In this document: piece by piece, positions 24,541 to 32,964 of the stretch
Position numbering within the stretch: the first letter of the stretch is position 1
Layout: each line of letters begins with the position of its first letter
NCBI GenBank assembly: GCA_045134375.1
Contig: JBGUVL010000065.1
Location: 1-38,337, forward strand
Reading direction: 5' to 3'
DNA length: 38,337 nucleotides
Origin: JBGUVL01 sp045134375
GTDB lineage: Bacteria > Bacillota_I > Bacilli_A > Erysipelotrichales > Erysipelotrichaceae
The notes under the pieces: generated by a model
The model's input: the letters and a program-made list of their open reading frames with translations, nothing else
Database searches by the model: none
Told to the model about the DNA's origin: nothing
Program-made: the position numbers and the translations under genes

Positions 24541-25167
24541 CTATTTCAAATGTGATTTCATTGCTTTTGCCATCGCAGCACGATCCTCTGCATTACAAAT
24601 CGCTCCACCAACAACGATAATTTCAGCACCTTCGGCAACGATCGCATCAATTGTGGCTAACTTCACTCCACCAGCCACTGCACTTTTCGCATTTTTGATG
24701 ACCTTATTAACAATCATTAATTCATCCAATGGATTTTTTCCGGTAGACTGTACATCAAATGCAGTATGAACACAAATATAATCCACTCCCATAGCATCTA
24801 ATTCTGCCGTTCTTTCTGCTAAATTTTTCACCGCAATCATATCCACCATAACTTTTCCATTATGTTTTTTTGCACTTTTCACAACACCCTCAATCGTGGC
24901 ATCGTTGCTCGCACCTAATACCGTGACGATATCCGCTCCTGCCGCAAAGCACTTGTCTGCCTCATATTCTCCTGCATCCATAATTTTAACATCCGCTAAT
25001 ACTTCTTTTTCTGGATATCTTGCCTTTAATGCACGTACCGGAACCATTCCTTCTTCAATGACAAAAGGTGTTCCTACTTCTATCACATCAATGCTTTCTC
25101 TTACCTCATCCATCAATGCTTCACATTCTGCTAATGTTAACGTATCTAATGCTGCCTGTAATTTCAT
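24541..25167 (-). CDS. hxlA: 3-hexulose-6-phosphate synthase
   Basis: 208-residue TIM-barrel aldolase of the OMP decarboxylase superfamily; joins formaldehyde and ribulose 5-phosphate. It follows Bacillus HxlA closely: KLQAALDTLTLAECEAL, VLADVKIMDAGEYEADK, ADIVTVLGASNDATI, VDYICVHTAFDVQ, AVAGGVKL. The VKIMDAG motif fits the hexulose-phosphate synthase group rather than keto-gulonate-phosphate decarboxylase. AAAGGAG precedes the ATG, three bases after deoR ends. Confidence 0.92.
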   Translation of the reverse strand: MKLQAALDTLTLAECEALMDEVRESIDVIEVGTPFVIEEGMVPVRALKARYPEKEVLADVKIMDAGEYEADKCFAAGADIVTVLGASNDATIEGVVKSAKKHNGKVMVDMIAVKNLAERTAELDAMGVDYICVHTAFDVQSTGKNPLDELMIVNKVIKNAKSAVAGGVKLATIDAIVAEGAEIIVVGGAICNAEDRAAMAKAMKSHLK

Positions 25168-25170
25168 TTT

Positions 25171-25935
25171 TTAATCTCCTTTCACAATGAAAACATGGGT
25201 TACTTTCTTTAGTACCTCTTGATCCAATTCCGGACTTTGATTCGTAATGAAATAATCGTATTCCTCAAATTTGGCAAACTGGTAGGTGCTTGTTTTCGAA
25301 AATTTAGAGGCATCCGCTATCAATACTTTTCGATCGCAATTTTTGATGACATGTCTTCTAATTTCCACTTCTTCTAAAGAAAAGGTCGTTGGTCCTTCCA
25401 TTCCTTTAAAGCCATCACTACCGGTGATCATGACATCAAAATGAATGGAGTCAATCACATTGATAGCATAATAACCGACAAGACATTTGCCGCGTTTTTG
25501 TACGGTTCCTCCAGTGCAAATGACATTGTGACCAGCTTCCATCGCTAAGTTCGCTACCACCAAAGAATTGGTCACCACCGTCAGATTGTTTCGAATCTTT
25601 AATAGTTTGGCTAACTGTATGGTAGTACTTCCTGCATCCATGAAGACAACATCACTATCCTCAATCAAATCCAACGCTTTTCTAGCGATACAACGTTTCA
25701 CTGGTACATTTTCTTGTAGCTTCACATCAACAGGGAGTTGATAGTAATCATTCACAATCTTAGCCCCACCATGGGTCTTTACTATCATACCGCATGCATC
25801 CAAATAGGTAAGATCTTTTCGAATGGTTTCCGTAGAAACTTGAAAAGTGTTTGCCAGATCCACTACTTTGGCCTCGCCTTCCATTAAAACAAGTTTAACA
25901 ATTTCATCTCTTCGCACTTTCGTTGCTTTTGCCAT
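25171..25935 (-). CDS. DeoR/GlpR family repressor
   Basis: 254-residue DeoR-type regulator. N-terminal HTH: VVDLANTFQVSTETIRKDLT and the wing MIVKTHGGAKI. The C-terminal sugar-phosphate sensor domain shows VFMDAGSTTIQLAKLL, VVTNSLVVANLA and VMITGSDGF. Such proteins sense phosphorylated sugars. It is the first gene of the hxlA-hxlB-cupin operon, whereas Bacillus hxlAB is controlled by the formaldehyde sensor HxlR, so the inducer here is probably a sugar phosphate. An inverted repeat abuts its promoter. Confidence 0.92.
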   Translation of the reverse strand: MAKATKVRRDEIVKLVLMEGEAKVVDLANTFQVSTETIRKDLTYLDACGMIVKTHGGAKIVNDYYQLPVDVKLQENVPVKRCIARKALDLIEDSDVVFMDAGSTTIQLAKLLKIRNNLTVVTNSLVVANLAMEAGHNVICTGGTVQKRGKCLVGYYAINVIDSIHFDVMITGSDGFKGMEGPTTFSLEEVEIRRHVIKNCDRKVLIADASKFSKTSTYQFAKFEEYDYFITNQSPELDQEVLKKVTHVFIVKGD

Positions 25936-25957
25936 GTTTCATTTTCCTTTCGCTACC

Positions 25958-25985
25958 ATATTAGCACGCCGTTTTAATTGCGCAA
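25958..25985 (-). promoter_or_regulatory. Promoter of the deoR-hxl operon
   Basis: TTGCGC (25985-25980), 16-base spacer, TAATAT (25963-25958) with extended -10 TGC. Confidence 0.55.
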
Positions 25986-26030
25986 CCAATATTCCTTTGT
26001 TTTTTAATATACAATATAAAAATATTGGTT
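25984..26030. promoter_or_regulatory. Widely spaced inverted repeat, probable DeoR operator
   Basis: AACCAATATT (25984-25993) and AATATTGGTT (26021-26030) are perfect 10-bp arms separated by 27 bases. The left arm overlaps the -35 of the deoR promoter. I did not find the same arm at the PTS, manA or HAD promoters. Confidence 0.6.
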
Positions 26031-26184
26031 TTCACCTTTTAATGCAACCATTTTCCCAACTTTTTATTTCCTATTTCCACAAATCCCAATAAAAATTATT
26101 TTGTTTATTCTTATCCTATATTTTGCTACTTTCCTTCCGGCTTTATCTGCGATAAAATGGAAGCAATCATTGGGAGGTGTTACA

Positions 26185-27078
26185 ATGACAAATTTTGATT
26201 TACACATGCATTCTCATTGGAGTCGAGATGGTGAGTACACACCAACCGAACTCATCGCCATGGCAAAAGAAAAGCAGCTACGTTACGTTGCCTTGTGTGA
26301 CCATAACGAAAATCGTGGAATCGAAGAAATGATGGCAGAAGGAAAAAAAGAAGGGATCGTTGTCATTCCAGCCATGGAATTTGATACCCTTTTGGAAGGC
26401 TATGAAGTGCACTTGTTGGGTTATGCTTTCGATTACAAGAAACCTTATTTCAATCATTTAGCAGAACAAATCATCCAAATCATGGATGGGGCAATGCATG
26501 AGCGAATCGTAACGTTTGAAAAAAATTATGGAATTTCCATTGATGAAGCAAAGGTATATGAAAATACCCCTGTTGGAGAAAATCCTTTTTTTACATTATG
26601 CGAAATGATGTTAAACGATCCAGCGAATCAAACCATTCCTGATTTTCAAGATTATTTACCAGGAGGGAAACGATGCGATCCTCAAGTACCTAACTTCTAT
26701 TGGGATAAATGTGGGAAAGGAACAAAAAATTTTGTCGCTGTTCCTTATCCTGATTTTCAAAAAACGGTTTCACTTATCCATAAAAATGGCGGAATCGCTA
26801 TTCTAGCGCATCCATTTCATACCTTTTTCCAAAGAGAAGATTTATTATTAAAAGCAATGGAATATGGCATTGATGGATTGGAAGCCTACAGTAATTACCA
26901 CAACGCAGAACAAAATGAATATTACGAACAATTCGCAAAACAACATCATTTGCTCATCACTTGTGGCAGTGATTTTCACGGGAAATGCAAACCAAGTATC
27001 GTTATGGGAGAATACGGCTATCAAAAACAGGATGGAAATGAAATCATCCAAGCTTTTTTACAAGCGATAAAAAAATAA
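26185..27078 (+). CDS. PHP-domain phosphoesterase
   Basis: 297 residues. PHP metal ligands are visible: DLHMHSHWSRDG at the N-terminus, ALCDHNENRG, a later E in PAMEFDT, ILAHPFHTF and the C-terminal CGSDFHGKC. Related to RNase AM/YciV-type nucleoside bisphosphatases and to histidinol phosphatase-like proteins; exact substrate unknown. The ATG at 26185 follows GGGAGGTG; the frame from 26101 has a hydrophobic, unsupported extension. Divergent from deoR. Confidence 0.88.
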   Translation: MTNFDLHMHSHWSRDGEYTPTELIAMAKEKQLRYVALCDHNENRGIEEMMAEGKKEGIVVIPAMEFDTLLEGYEVHLLGYAFDYKKPYFNHLAEQIIQIMDGAMHERIVTFEKNYGISIDEAKVYENTPVGENPFFTLCEMMLNDPANQTIPDFQDYLPGGKRCDPQVPNFYWDKCGKGTKNFVAVPYPDFQKTVSLIHKNGGIAILAHPFHTFFQREDLLLKAMEYGIDGLEAYSNYHNAEQNEYYEQFAKQHHLLITCGSDFHGKCKPSIVMGEYGYQKQDGNEIIQAFLQAIKK

Positions 27079-27104
27079 CAAGGAATTCTCCTTGTTATTT
27101 TTTT
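27074..27104. terminator. Bidirectional terminator
   Basis: AATAACAAGGA and TCCTTGTTATT, perfect 11-bp stem with loop ATTC and T-runs both ways. The PHP stop codon lies inside the stem. It separates converging PHP and degV genes. Confidence 0.85.
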
Positions 27105-27972
27105 ATCGATGAATTCGAACGACACCAATCCCTAATCCACCCGGACCAATATGACATCCAATACTTAATGTCAATGGTGCATAGATCAATGGATACCCAG
27201 GAAATTCTTCTTGCAATTTCGTTTTCCATTGCTCGACTTCTTCTTTCTCCATATAGGTGTTTGCCATGGCGATTGCTAATTCTCCATCGTTATCATATTG
27301 TGCAAAACGAGTCGCAATATCCTCATGTAAATGTTTGACCATCGTACGGAATGCCGCTTTCATGCCTCTTGCTTTCGAACAGGCGTCTAATTTTTCTCCC
27401 TGAATCGTCAAAATTGGCTTAATATGAAGCATGGCTCCTACCGCCGCTGCCGCCGGAGTAATACGTCCCCCTTTTTTCAGATATTTTAAGGTATCAACCG
27501 TAATATAGATTGAAGCATCCAATGCCTCTGCTTCTAAAATTTCCTTTATTTCTTTCGCTTCTTTTCCTTCTTTTACCAATTTCAATGCGTGTTCGATTGC
27601 ACCGATTTGCGTTGCCGAAATGCGTCGATTATCCACCACCTGAACTTTACCATCAAATTCATTTGCGAACATGATTGCACTTTGACAAGAACCACTCAAA
27701 GCACTCGTCATAGGAATATAAACAATCGAATCATATTCTTTCAGAATCTTCTTCCACATATCCATAACTTGTGCAGGAGAAGGCTGTGAACTGGATACAT
27801 TTGCATCCTGTGCCTGTTTTTCATAAAAGAATTCTGTAGTAATATCCACATTTTCATAATAGGTCTTTTCCTCTATAATAATTGGCATTGGTAACATAAA
27901 TACACCCATGTCTTCTGCCTGTACAATGCTCAATCCACAATTACTGTCACTCATTACTGCTATTTTTTTCAT
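27103..27972 (-). CDS. DegV family fatty-acid-binding protein
   Basis: 289 residues. DegV/FakB proteins hold a fatty acid and present it to the kinase FakA for phosphorylation. Visible: AVMSDSNCGLS near the N-terminus, the SSSQPSPAQVM loop, IPMTSALSGSCQSAIM, VDTLKYLKKGGRI, and the C-terminal IGCHIGPGGLGIGVV. AATGAGGTGA precedes the ATG. Divergent from a TetR gene that may control it. Confidence 0.9.
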   Translation of the reverse strand: MKKIAVMSDSNCGLSIVQAEDMGVFMLPMPIIIEEKTYYENVDITTEFFYEKQAQDANVSSSQPSPAQVMDMWKKILKEYDSIVYIPMTSALSGSCQSAIMFANEFDGKVQVVDNRRISATQIGAIEHALKLVKEGKEAKEIKEILEAEALDASIYITVDTLKYLKKGGRITPAAAAVGAMLHIKPILTIQGEKLDACSKARGMKAAFRTMVKHLHEDIATRFAQYDNDGELAIAMANTYMEKEEVEQWKTKLQEEFPGYPLIYAPLTLSIGCHIGPGGLGIGVVRIHR

Positions 27973-28082
27973 TTTACTTCACCTCATTGCCTAACGAGTG
28001 TTATAATTTTAACAGATGTATCAATAAATACAAGTACAACATCTTAATAATGTCAGTTATTTAAACAGAAAGGTAAAACTGT

Positions 28083-28664
28083 ATGCAAGATCGACGTATT
28101 CGTAAAACAAAGAATCTATTAAAAAACACAATGATTGCATTGTTGAATTCTATGACTTTTGAAAAAATCACGGTCACGGACATCTGTAAAAAAGCCGATA
28201 TTAGTCGTATTACTTTCTATTCCCACTACAGTGACAAGTATGCCTTAGCGGATGAAGTGTTTGACGATTTTTGTACTATCGCAAAATCCCATTTTTTTCG
28301 ACTGCAAAAAGAAAATAATCCAAATAATGATTCGGTGCAAAACTACTGTAATATCCTTGACTGTATATTACAACTTTTTTCTACTTATCCTGCTTTTTTC
28401 CAGCATATAACGCCAGAACAGAATCCGTATCTAAGTTCTCTACTTTATCACATCACCCTAAAAACAGTAGAAAATCAAACAAAAATGGAATCCCACAACC
28501 ATCAGCTTCGATACACCCCAAGACAGATTACTGGCTTTCTTTGTTATGGATTAACAGGCTTCATCAACGAAAGTCGCAGTGAAGGAATCGAGGAGGAATG
28601 CATTCATCAGCAAGCCAAACAATTGCTTATGGATACCGTTCGTTCCCAAGTTATCATTGAATAG
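28083..28664 (+). CDS. TetR/AcrR family regulator
   Basis: 193 residues. N-terminal HTH is clear: FEKITVTDICKKADISRITF then YSHYSDKYALADEVFDDF. The C-terminal half is the helical ligand-binding and dimer domain typical of the DhaS-like TetR group. GAAAGGTAAAACTGT precedes the ATG. It lies divergent to degV and converges on the glycyl radical enzyme gene. Ligand unknown. Confidence 0.88.
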   Translation: MQDRRIRKTKNLLKNTMIALLNSMTFEKITVTDICKKADISRITFYSHYSDKYALADEVFDDFCTIAKSHFFRLQKENNPNNDSVQNYCNILDCILQLFSTYPAFFQHITPEQNPYLSSLLYHITLKTVENQTKMESHNHQLRYTPRQITGFLCYGLTGFINESRSEGIEEECIHQQAKQLLMDTVRSQVIIE

Positions 28665-28709
28665 AAAATCCCAATCGAAGCATATCCTTTGCTCGATTGG
28701 GATTTTTTT
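28665..28709. terminator. Bidirectional terminator
   Basis: AAAATCCCAATCGA and TCGATTGGGATTTT form a perfect 14-bp stem around a 14-base loop, followed by T-tract. Serves converging tetR and glycyl radical enzyme genes. Confidence 0.85.
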
Positions 28710-31122
28710 ATAATGTGTTTTCTGTTCTTTCGATGATAGCGTCTTGTGCTTCTTTCATTAGCGAAACAAATTGTGCACAATAGCCAGCAACACGAACGAT
28801 AAGATCGGTGTATTGTTCTGGATGAAGCTGAGCTTCTCGCAGTATTTTTGAGTCGACAATATTAAACTGATTATGGAAAATCTTTTTCTTTGCACTAGTT
28901 TCTAAGAAATTAACAAACAAAGGGAAATGACTTCCTTCCAAGGATTGCTTTGAGAAACGCATATTCAATAGCTGTCCCGCTGCAATCTGATTGTTTGGCA
29001 GTTTTGCAACAGAATTGATGACCGCTGTTGGTCCATTTTTGTCCGTTGATTGGGTTGGTGAACATCCTTCATTCAAAGGTGCTTTCGCAAATCGACCATC
29101 AACAGTGGCTCCTACATCTAAACCATTCGGGACATAGCTTGTGATATTGCTAGTTGACATCGTATAACCGCTCAATTCTGGTCCACGTCCACTACAGTTC
29201 GTTTGATAATTCGGCAATAGTTTCAAATAGGAATGGAAGACATCCGCTACAATCTGATCAACATAATCATCATCATTTCCAAACTTAGGCACACGGAGTA
29301 CCATTTGATGAATTTTTCCATATTCTTTTCCTTGCCAGTTTTGTGCCATCGCTTCTTTTAGCTGTGCTAAGGTAAGTTTCTTTTCTTCAAAAATCAGCTT
29401 TTTCATAACGGCCAGGCCATTTCCTACCACAGAAGGTCCAATATTGGATTGTGAAACAATATCGTATTTCGCTCCTCCCGCTTTTAATGTCTTGCCCATT
29501 GCTAGCGCATTATCGATCATTGCACTTGCAAATGGGTCCGCATCGTATTTCACCAAAGATGCATCACATACATGATCACAATCTACCGCTAAATCAGTAT
29601 AGTATTTCAATAGTTTCTCCCAACCAGCAAACACTTCTTCGTAGCTTTGGAATTCAATATCACTACCACTTTCCCCATTCAAAGAAACCAATTGAATTCC
29701 ACTAGCAGGATCCACTCCATTGTTCACTAACATTTCTAATAATTTTCCCCAATTGACATAGGTCATTCCGGTAGCGCGATGGCCATACTTTCCTGGAATC
29801 CCGGTTTCTACACAACCAATCGCTACATAATCAAGCGCATCTTCTCTCTTAATTCCAATATGTTCCATTGCTTCCACAACAACTTCATCATTAAACATGC
29901 TCGGCATACCACAACCCGTACCAATCAGCCTTGCCGCATCATTCAACAAAGCTTTCGGTGTTCGTGTATGATAACGCATCGAGAAGTTAGGCTCTGATAA
30001 AGAACATTGATGCATTGCTTCAATACATAAATAGGAAAGTTCGTTGGTCCCATCTTCTCCATCTGGACGCAATCCTCCTACCATTAAATTAGAATAAAGA
30101 GGATAGCCTTGCGAAAACTTCGTATGGGAATAAGGACGCACCTTATTACAAGAAGAATTCATCAAAAACATGTGCGTTACGATTTCCAATGCTTTCTCTT
30201 GGCTTAAAATACCAGCTGCAATATCCTGACGATATCGATCAATCAAGTATTGATCAAAGCGTCCATAGCAGAAAGAGTGTCCATTACTTTCAATCATTTG
30301 TAATACATGGATCAAGTAAACTGCTTCTACCGCATCATAGAAATGTTCTACTTTTCCTTCCAAAAGGGTTTCGCACATCGTAGCCATTGTCAACAATTCT
30401 TGTTTTCTTTTGGCATCCCTTTCTTTTTCACTCAACTTTTGGGCTAATTTTCCATAACGTTTGATAAAATCCAATGACGCCTGCATCGTAATAATTACCG
30501 CATCATAAAAGGCTTGTTTTTCATTATCTTCGCATTGTTGTCGATAGCTCTGCGCTTCTTTGATGATACCACCAAAACCAATCGCTAATACTTTTTCATG
30601 TTTTGGTACAATATGTCCATCTCCTGACATACTGATTCCGCCACGATGCAATACCTTCTGTTGTTCCGCTAAAAAATTGATTTTAGGAAGATTGGCTACC
30701 ACTTCATCTTCATGCGTATGACCATGCCAATAAGGAGCAATCCCTCTTAAGTCTTCTTTCACCGATTCTTCAATATAGAATACATCCCCTTTGCGTTGTT
30801 CAAATGTGTCCAATTCATTGATGACCCAATCAATGGAATACTCAGGAAAGATTGGTGCTGCAAAATTCGTCGAAGCCATATTACCAAAAATTAAAGAATC
30901 TTCTTCAATGTAAATGCTCATTTTTGCCAACGTATGAGCATAGGCTTTCGCTTTTCTTATAATATAAGGTTCTCCTTCACTTTGCTGAAAACTCTCCGTA
31001 TATAATAAAGCACGCTGCGAACATATACTCGCCTTTCGATGTTGCATTTTCTCACGAAGGCGCGCAATACGATCAAAATCACAATCTTCATTTGACAATT
31101 TTATAGAAAAAAGCTCTTTCAT
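28708..31122 (-). CDS. Glycyl radical enzyme, PflD/dehydratase-like, substrate unknown
   Basis: 804-residue member of the pyruvate formate-lyase superfamily. The C-terminal glycyl radical motif IVRVAGYCAQF fits the family pattern, with the radical on G780. The active-site loop reads AIGCVETGIPGKYG with C437 and E439, the Cys-x-Glu layout of glycerol/diol dehydratases and relatives; pyruvate formate-lyase itself has two adjacent cysteines. Whether it eliminates water or cleaves a C-C or C-N bond cannot be told. AGGGAGGTG precedes the ATG. It has its own promoter and terminator, and no radical-SAM activase is in the window, so activation must be supplied from elsewhere. Confidence 0.9.
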   Translation of the reverse strand: MKELFSIKLSNEDCDFDRIARLREKMQHRKASICSQRALLYTESFQQSEGEPYIIRKAKAYAHTLAKMSIYIEEDSLIFGNMASTNFAAPIFPEYSIDWVINELDTFEQRKGDVFYIEESVKEDLRGIAPYWHGHTHEDEVVANLPKINFLAEQQKVLHRGGISMSGDGHIVPKHEKVLAIGFGGIIKEAQSYRQQCEDNEKQAFYDAVIITMQASLDFIKRYGKLAQKLSEKERDAKRKQELLTMATMCETLLEGKVEHFYDAVEAVYLIHVLQMIESNGHSFCYGRFDQYLIDRYRQDIAAGILSQEKALEIVTHMFLMNSSCNKVRPYSHTKFSQGYPLYSNLMVGGLRPDGEDGTNELSYLCIEAMHQCSLSEPNFSMRYHTRTPKALLNDAARLIGTGCGMPSMFNDEVVVEAMEHIGIKREDALDYVAIGCVETGIPGKYGHRATGMTYVNWGKLLEMLVNNGVDPASGIQLVSLNGESGSDIEFQSYEEVFAGWEKLLKYYTDLAVDCDHVCDASLVKYDADPFASAMIDNALAMGKTLKAGGAKYDIVSQSNIGPSVVGNGLAVMKKLIFEEKKLTLAQLKEAMAQNWQGKEYGKIHQMVLRVPKFGNDDDYVDQIVADVFHSYLKLLPNYQTNCSGRGPELSGYTMSTSNITSYVPNGLDVGATVDGRFAKAPLNEGCSPTQSTDKNGPTAVINSVAKLPNNQIAAGQLLNMRFSKQSLEGSHFPLFVNFLETSAKKKIFHNQFNIVDSKILREAQLHPEQYTDLIVRVAGYCAQFVSLMKEAQDAIIERTENTL

Positions 31123-31149
31123 AGAAACACCTCCCTATGATTCAATATT

Positions 31150-31178
31150 ATTTTATCGAAAAGACAATCACAATCCAA
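31150..31178 (-). promoter_or_regulatory. Promoter of the glycyl radical enzyme gene
   Basis: TTGGAT (31178-31173), 17-base spacer, TAAAAT (31155-31150). Confidence 0.6.
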
Positions 31179-31187
31179 ATGAATTGA

Positions 31188-31222
31188 CCAAGAAAGGAAG
31201 CGATAGAGTTTCCTTCTATCGC
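31188..31222 (-). terminator. Terminator of deoC
   Basis: GCGATAGA and TCTATCGC, 8-bp stem with 7-base loop, T/C-rich tail TTCCTTTCTT on the minus strand. Confidence 0.7.
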
Positions 31223-31248
31223 CTGTTTTTCTTTTCCAAGATATTATC

Positions 31249-31968
31249 TTATTTTTGATCGATTCCTAACACAACAGGAACGGATTTGTAACCAACACCC
31301 ATACGATCGATTCCCATATCAATTAGTTTTAGGAAATGTTCTCTTGTACGGATACATCCACTTCCTTTTACTTTGCATTGATCTTTTACTTCATCCATCA
31401 TTACCTGAATAATTTCAGGAGTTGCTCCTACATTATTATGTCCCGTTAAGAAACCTGTGCTTGTTTTGACAAAATCAGCATTTGCCTTCATTGCACAACG
31501 ACAAGCTTCTCTTACCTGTTCTTCATTCAATGCATCGGTTTCAAAAATCACTTTTAATGCAATTCCTGCTTCATGACATGCATCTGCAACTGCCTTGATA
31601 TCCGCTGTTACTTCTTCGTATTTTCCACTGCGAATCCAACCGAAATTCGCTACCATATCAATTTCACCAATCACATCTGCATATGGAGTTAATACCTTAA
31701 TCTGTGCTACTTTGGATTCGGTAGAACTTGTTCCAAATGGGAAATCACATACCGGAGCTAATTTTGTTTTCGTTCCTTCTACGTATGGTTTGCACAAATC
31801 CATATAAGCAGGATTAATACAAATGGTTGCACAGCCAAGCTGTACCCCATCCTTTGTTAATGCGATGATTTCTTCTTCTGTAAATTCTGGTTTCAATACA
31901 CTATAATCAATGTATTCTGCTAATTCAGCAACGCTCATTTCACATGCTTTCTTTTCTGGATGTTTCAT
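31249..31968 (-). CDS. deoC: Deoxyribose-phosphate aldolase
   Basis: About 239-residue class I aldolase that splits 2-deoxyribose 5-phosphate into glyceraldehyde 3-phosphate and acetaldehyde. Schiff-base lysine lies in ADFVKTSTGF; YIDYSVLKPEFTEEEI and CDFPFGTSSTESKVAQ are typical. The ATG at 31968 has better spacing to AAGGAG than that at 31974. It stands alone with its own promoter and terminator rather than in a deo operon; the nucleoside hydrolase at 13252 is far away. Upstream of the glycyl radical gene, but a shared pathway is not shown. Confidence 0.92.
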   Translation of the reverse strand: MKHPEKKACEMSVAELAEYIDYSVLKPEFTEEEIIALTKDGVQLGCATICINPAYMDLCKPYVEGTKTKLAPVCDFPFGTSSTESKVAQIKVLTPYADVIGEIDMVANFGWIRSGKYEEVTADIKAVADACHEAGIALKVIFETDALNEEQVREACRCAMKANADFVKTSTGFLTGHNNVGATPEIIQVMMDEVKDQCKVKGSGCIRTREHFLKLIDMGIDRMGVGYKSVPVVLGIDQK

Positions 31969-31998
31969 TTTCATCTCTCCTTTTCTTATTCTCTATGC

Positions 31999-32029
31999 TA
32001 AGTATACTACGTACTTACTCTAATTGCAA
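31999..32029 (-). promoter_or_regulatory. Promoter of deoC with inverted repeat
   Basis: TTGCAA (32029-32024), 17-base spacer, TATACT (32006-32001). TAAGTA (31999-32004) and TACTTA (32012-32017) form an inverted repeat over the -10, a likely repressor site. Confidence 0.6.
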
Positions 32030-32064
32030 CAAAAACGAGCACATTCGAACATAATCGCTCATAA

Positions 32065-32865
32065 TCAATCAACAAACAAATCAAAATGTGCAATTATTTT
32101 ATTCATTACCCCATTGTTATCATTACTTTCACACTGCTCTTTACAAATTTTTTTAATGGGTTCCACCGCATTTTCCATAGCAATCGCATAGCCAACTTGT
32201 GTCAACATTGCATAATCATTCATTTCATCCCCAAACGCCATTACCTGATCCATATCAATTCCCATATGATCACATAGATACTGAATTCCTTTTGCTTTCG
32301 AAACCCCTTTATTCATTAAATCCGCCCAATCATGACCACTAGTTACACAATCCAAATCAGCATCAATGTCTTTCAAATGAACATAGGAATTCGTCCAAGA
32401 ATCAACGAAATCAAAAATCGATATTTTTACAATCGTATCCTTCACTTCGAAAAGATCCTCTACGATGATCAAATCCGGATAGTATTCTTTGCATTTCTTC
32501 ACCATACAAGGATCATCATTTTCGATATAAGTCGCATGAAGTGCACACAATACTGCACCACAATGACCAATCTCCCGTACTTTTTTTACTACTTTAGCAC
32601 ACTTCTCCAATGGTATGCTCTCACTATGTAAGATCTCTCCATGATAACTGACACATCCTCCATTTTCAGCCACATTACACAAATATTGTTTCGCCTCAGG
32701 GAATTTTATTTCAATATTCGATAATGGTCTTCCCGTTGCCATCCCTATCTGGATGTTTCGTTTCTGCAATTCCTTTAATACTTGATAAAAATTGGCAGGA
32801 ATTCTTTTTTCACTGTCTAATATCGTACCATCCAAATCGCATAATATCAGTTTGATTGCTTTCAT
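32065..32865 (-). CDS. HAD phosphatase, Cof type (IIB)
   Basis: 266 residues. Motifs LCDLDGTILDSEK, ATGRPLSNIE, then the lysine region KGVSKAKGIQYLCDHMGI and VMAFGDEMNDYAMLTQVGYA. Same group as the gene at 20944 but a distinct paralogue. TAAAGAGGTGTTAGG precedes the ATG. Divergent from the second MATE gene, and downstream neighbour of deoC in opposite sense of promoter order. Likely a sugar-phosphate or nucleotide phosphatase. Confidence 0.9.
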   Translation of the reverse strand: MKAIKLILCDLDGTILDSEKRIPANFYQVLKELQKRNIQIGMATGRPLSNIEIKFPEAKQYLCNVAENGGCVSYHGEILHSESIPLEKCAKVVKKVREIGHCGAVLCALHATYIENDDPCMVKKCKEYYPDLIIVEDLFEVKDTIVKISIFDFVDSWTNSYVHLKDIDADLDCVTSGHDWADLMNKGVSKAKGIQYLCDHMGIDMDQVMAFGDEMNDYAMLTQVGYAIAMENAVEPIKKICKEQCESNDNNGVMNKIIAHFDLFVD

Positions 32866-32964
32866 CCTAACACCTCTTTATCTTTTTATTATAGCAGTAT
32901 TAACCCTATCTTTCTCATTAAAAAAAGAGTATACTTAATAGTAAATAGATAAGGGGTGGAAAAA

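Noticed and set aside
24541..25167. 3-keto-L-gulonate-6-phosphate decarboxylase instead of hexulose-phosphate synthase
   Set aside because: The VKIMDAGEYE motif and adjacency to hxlB fit the synthase.
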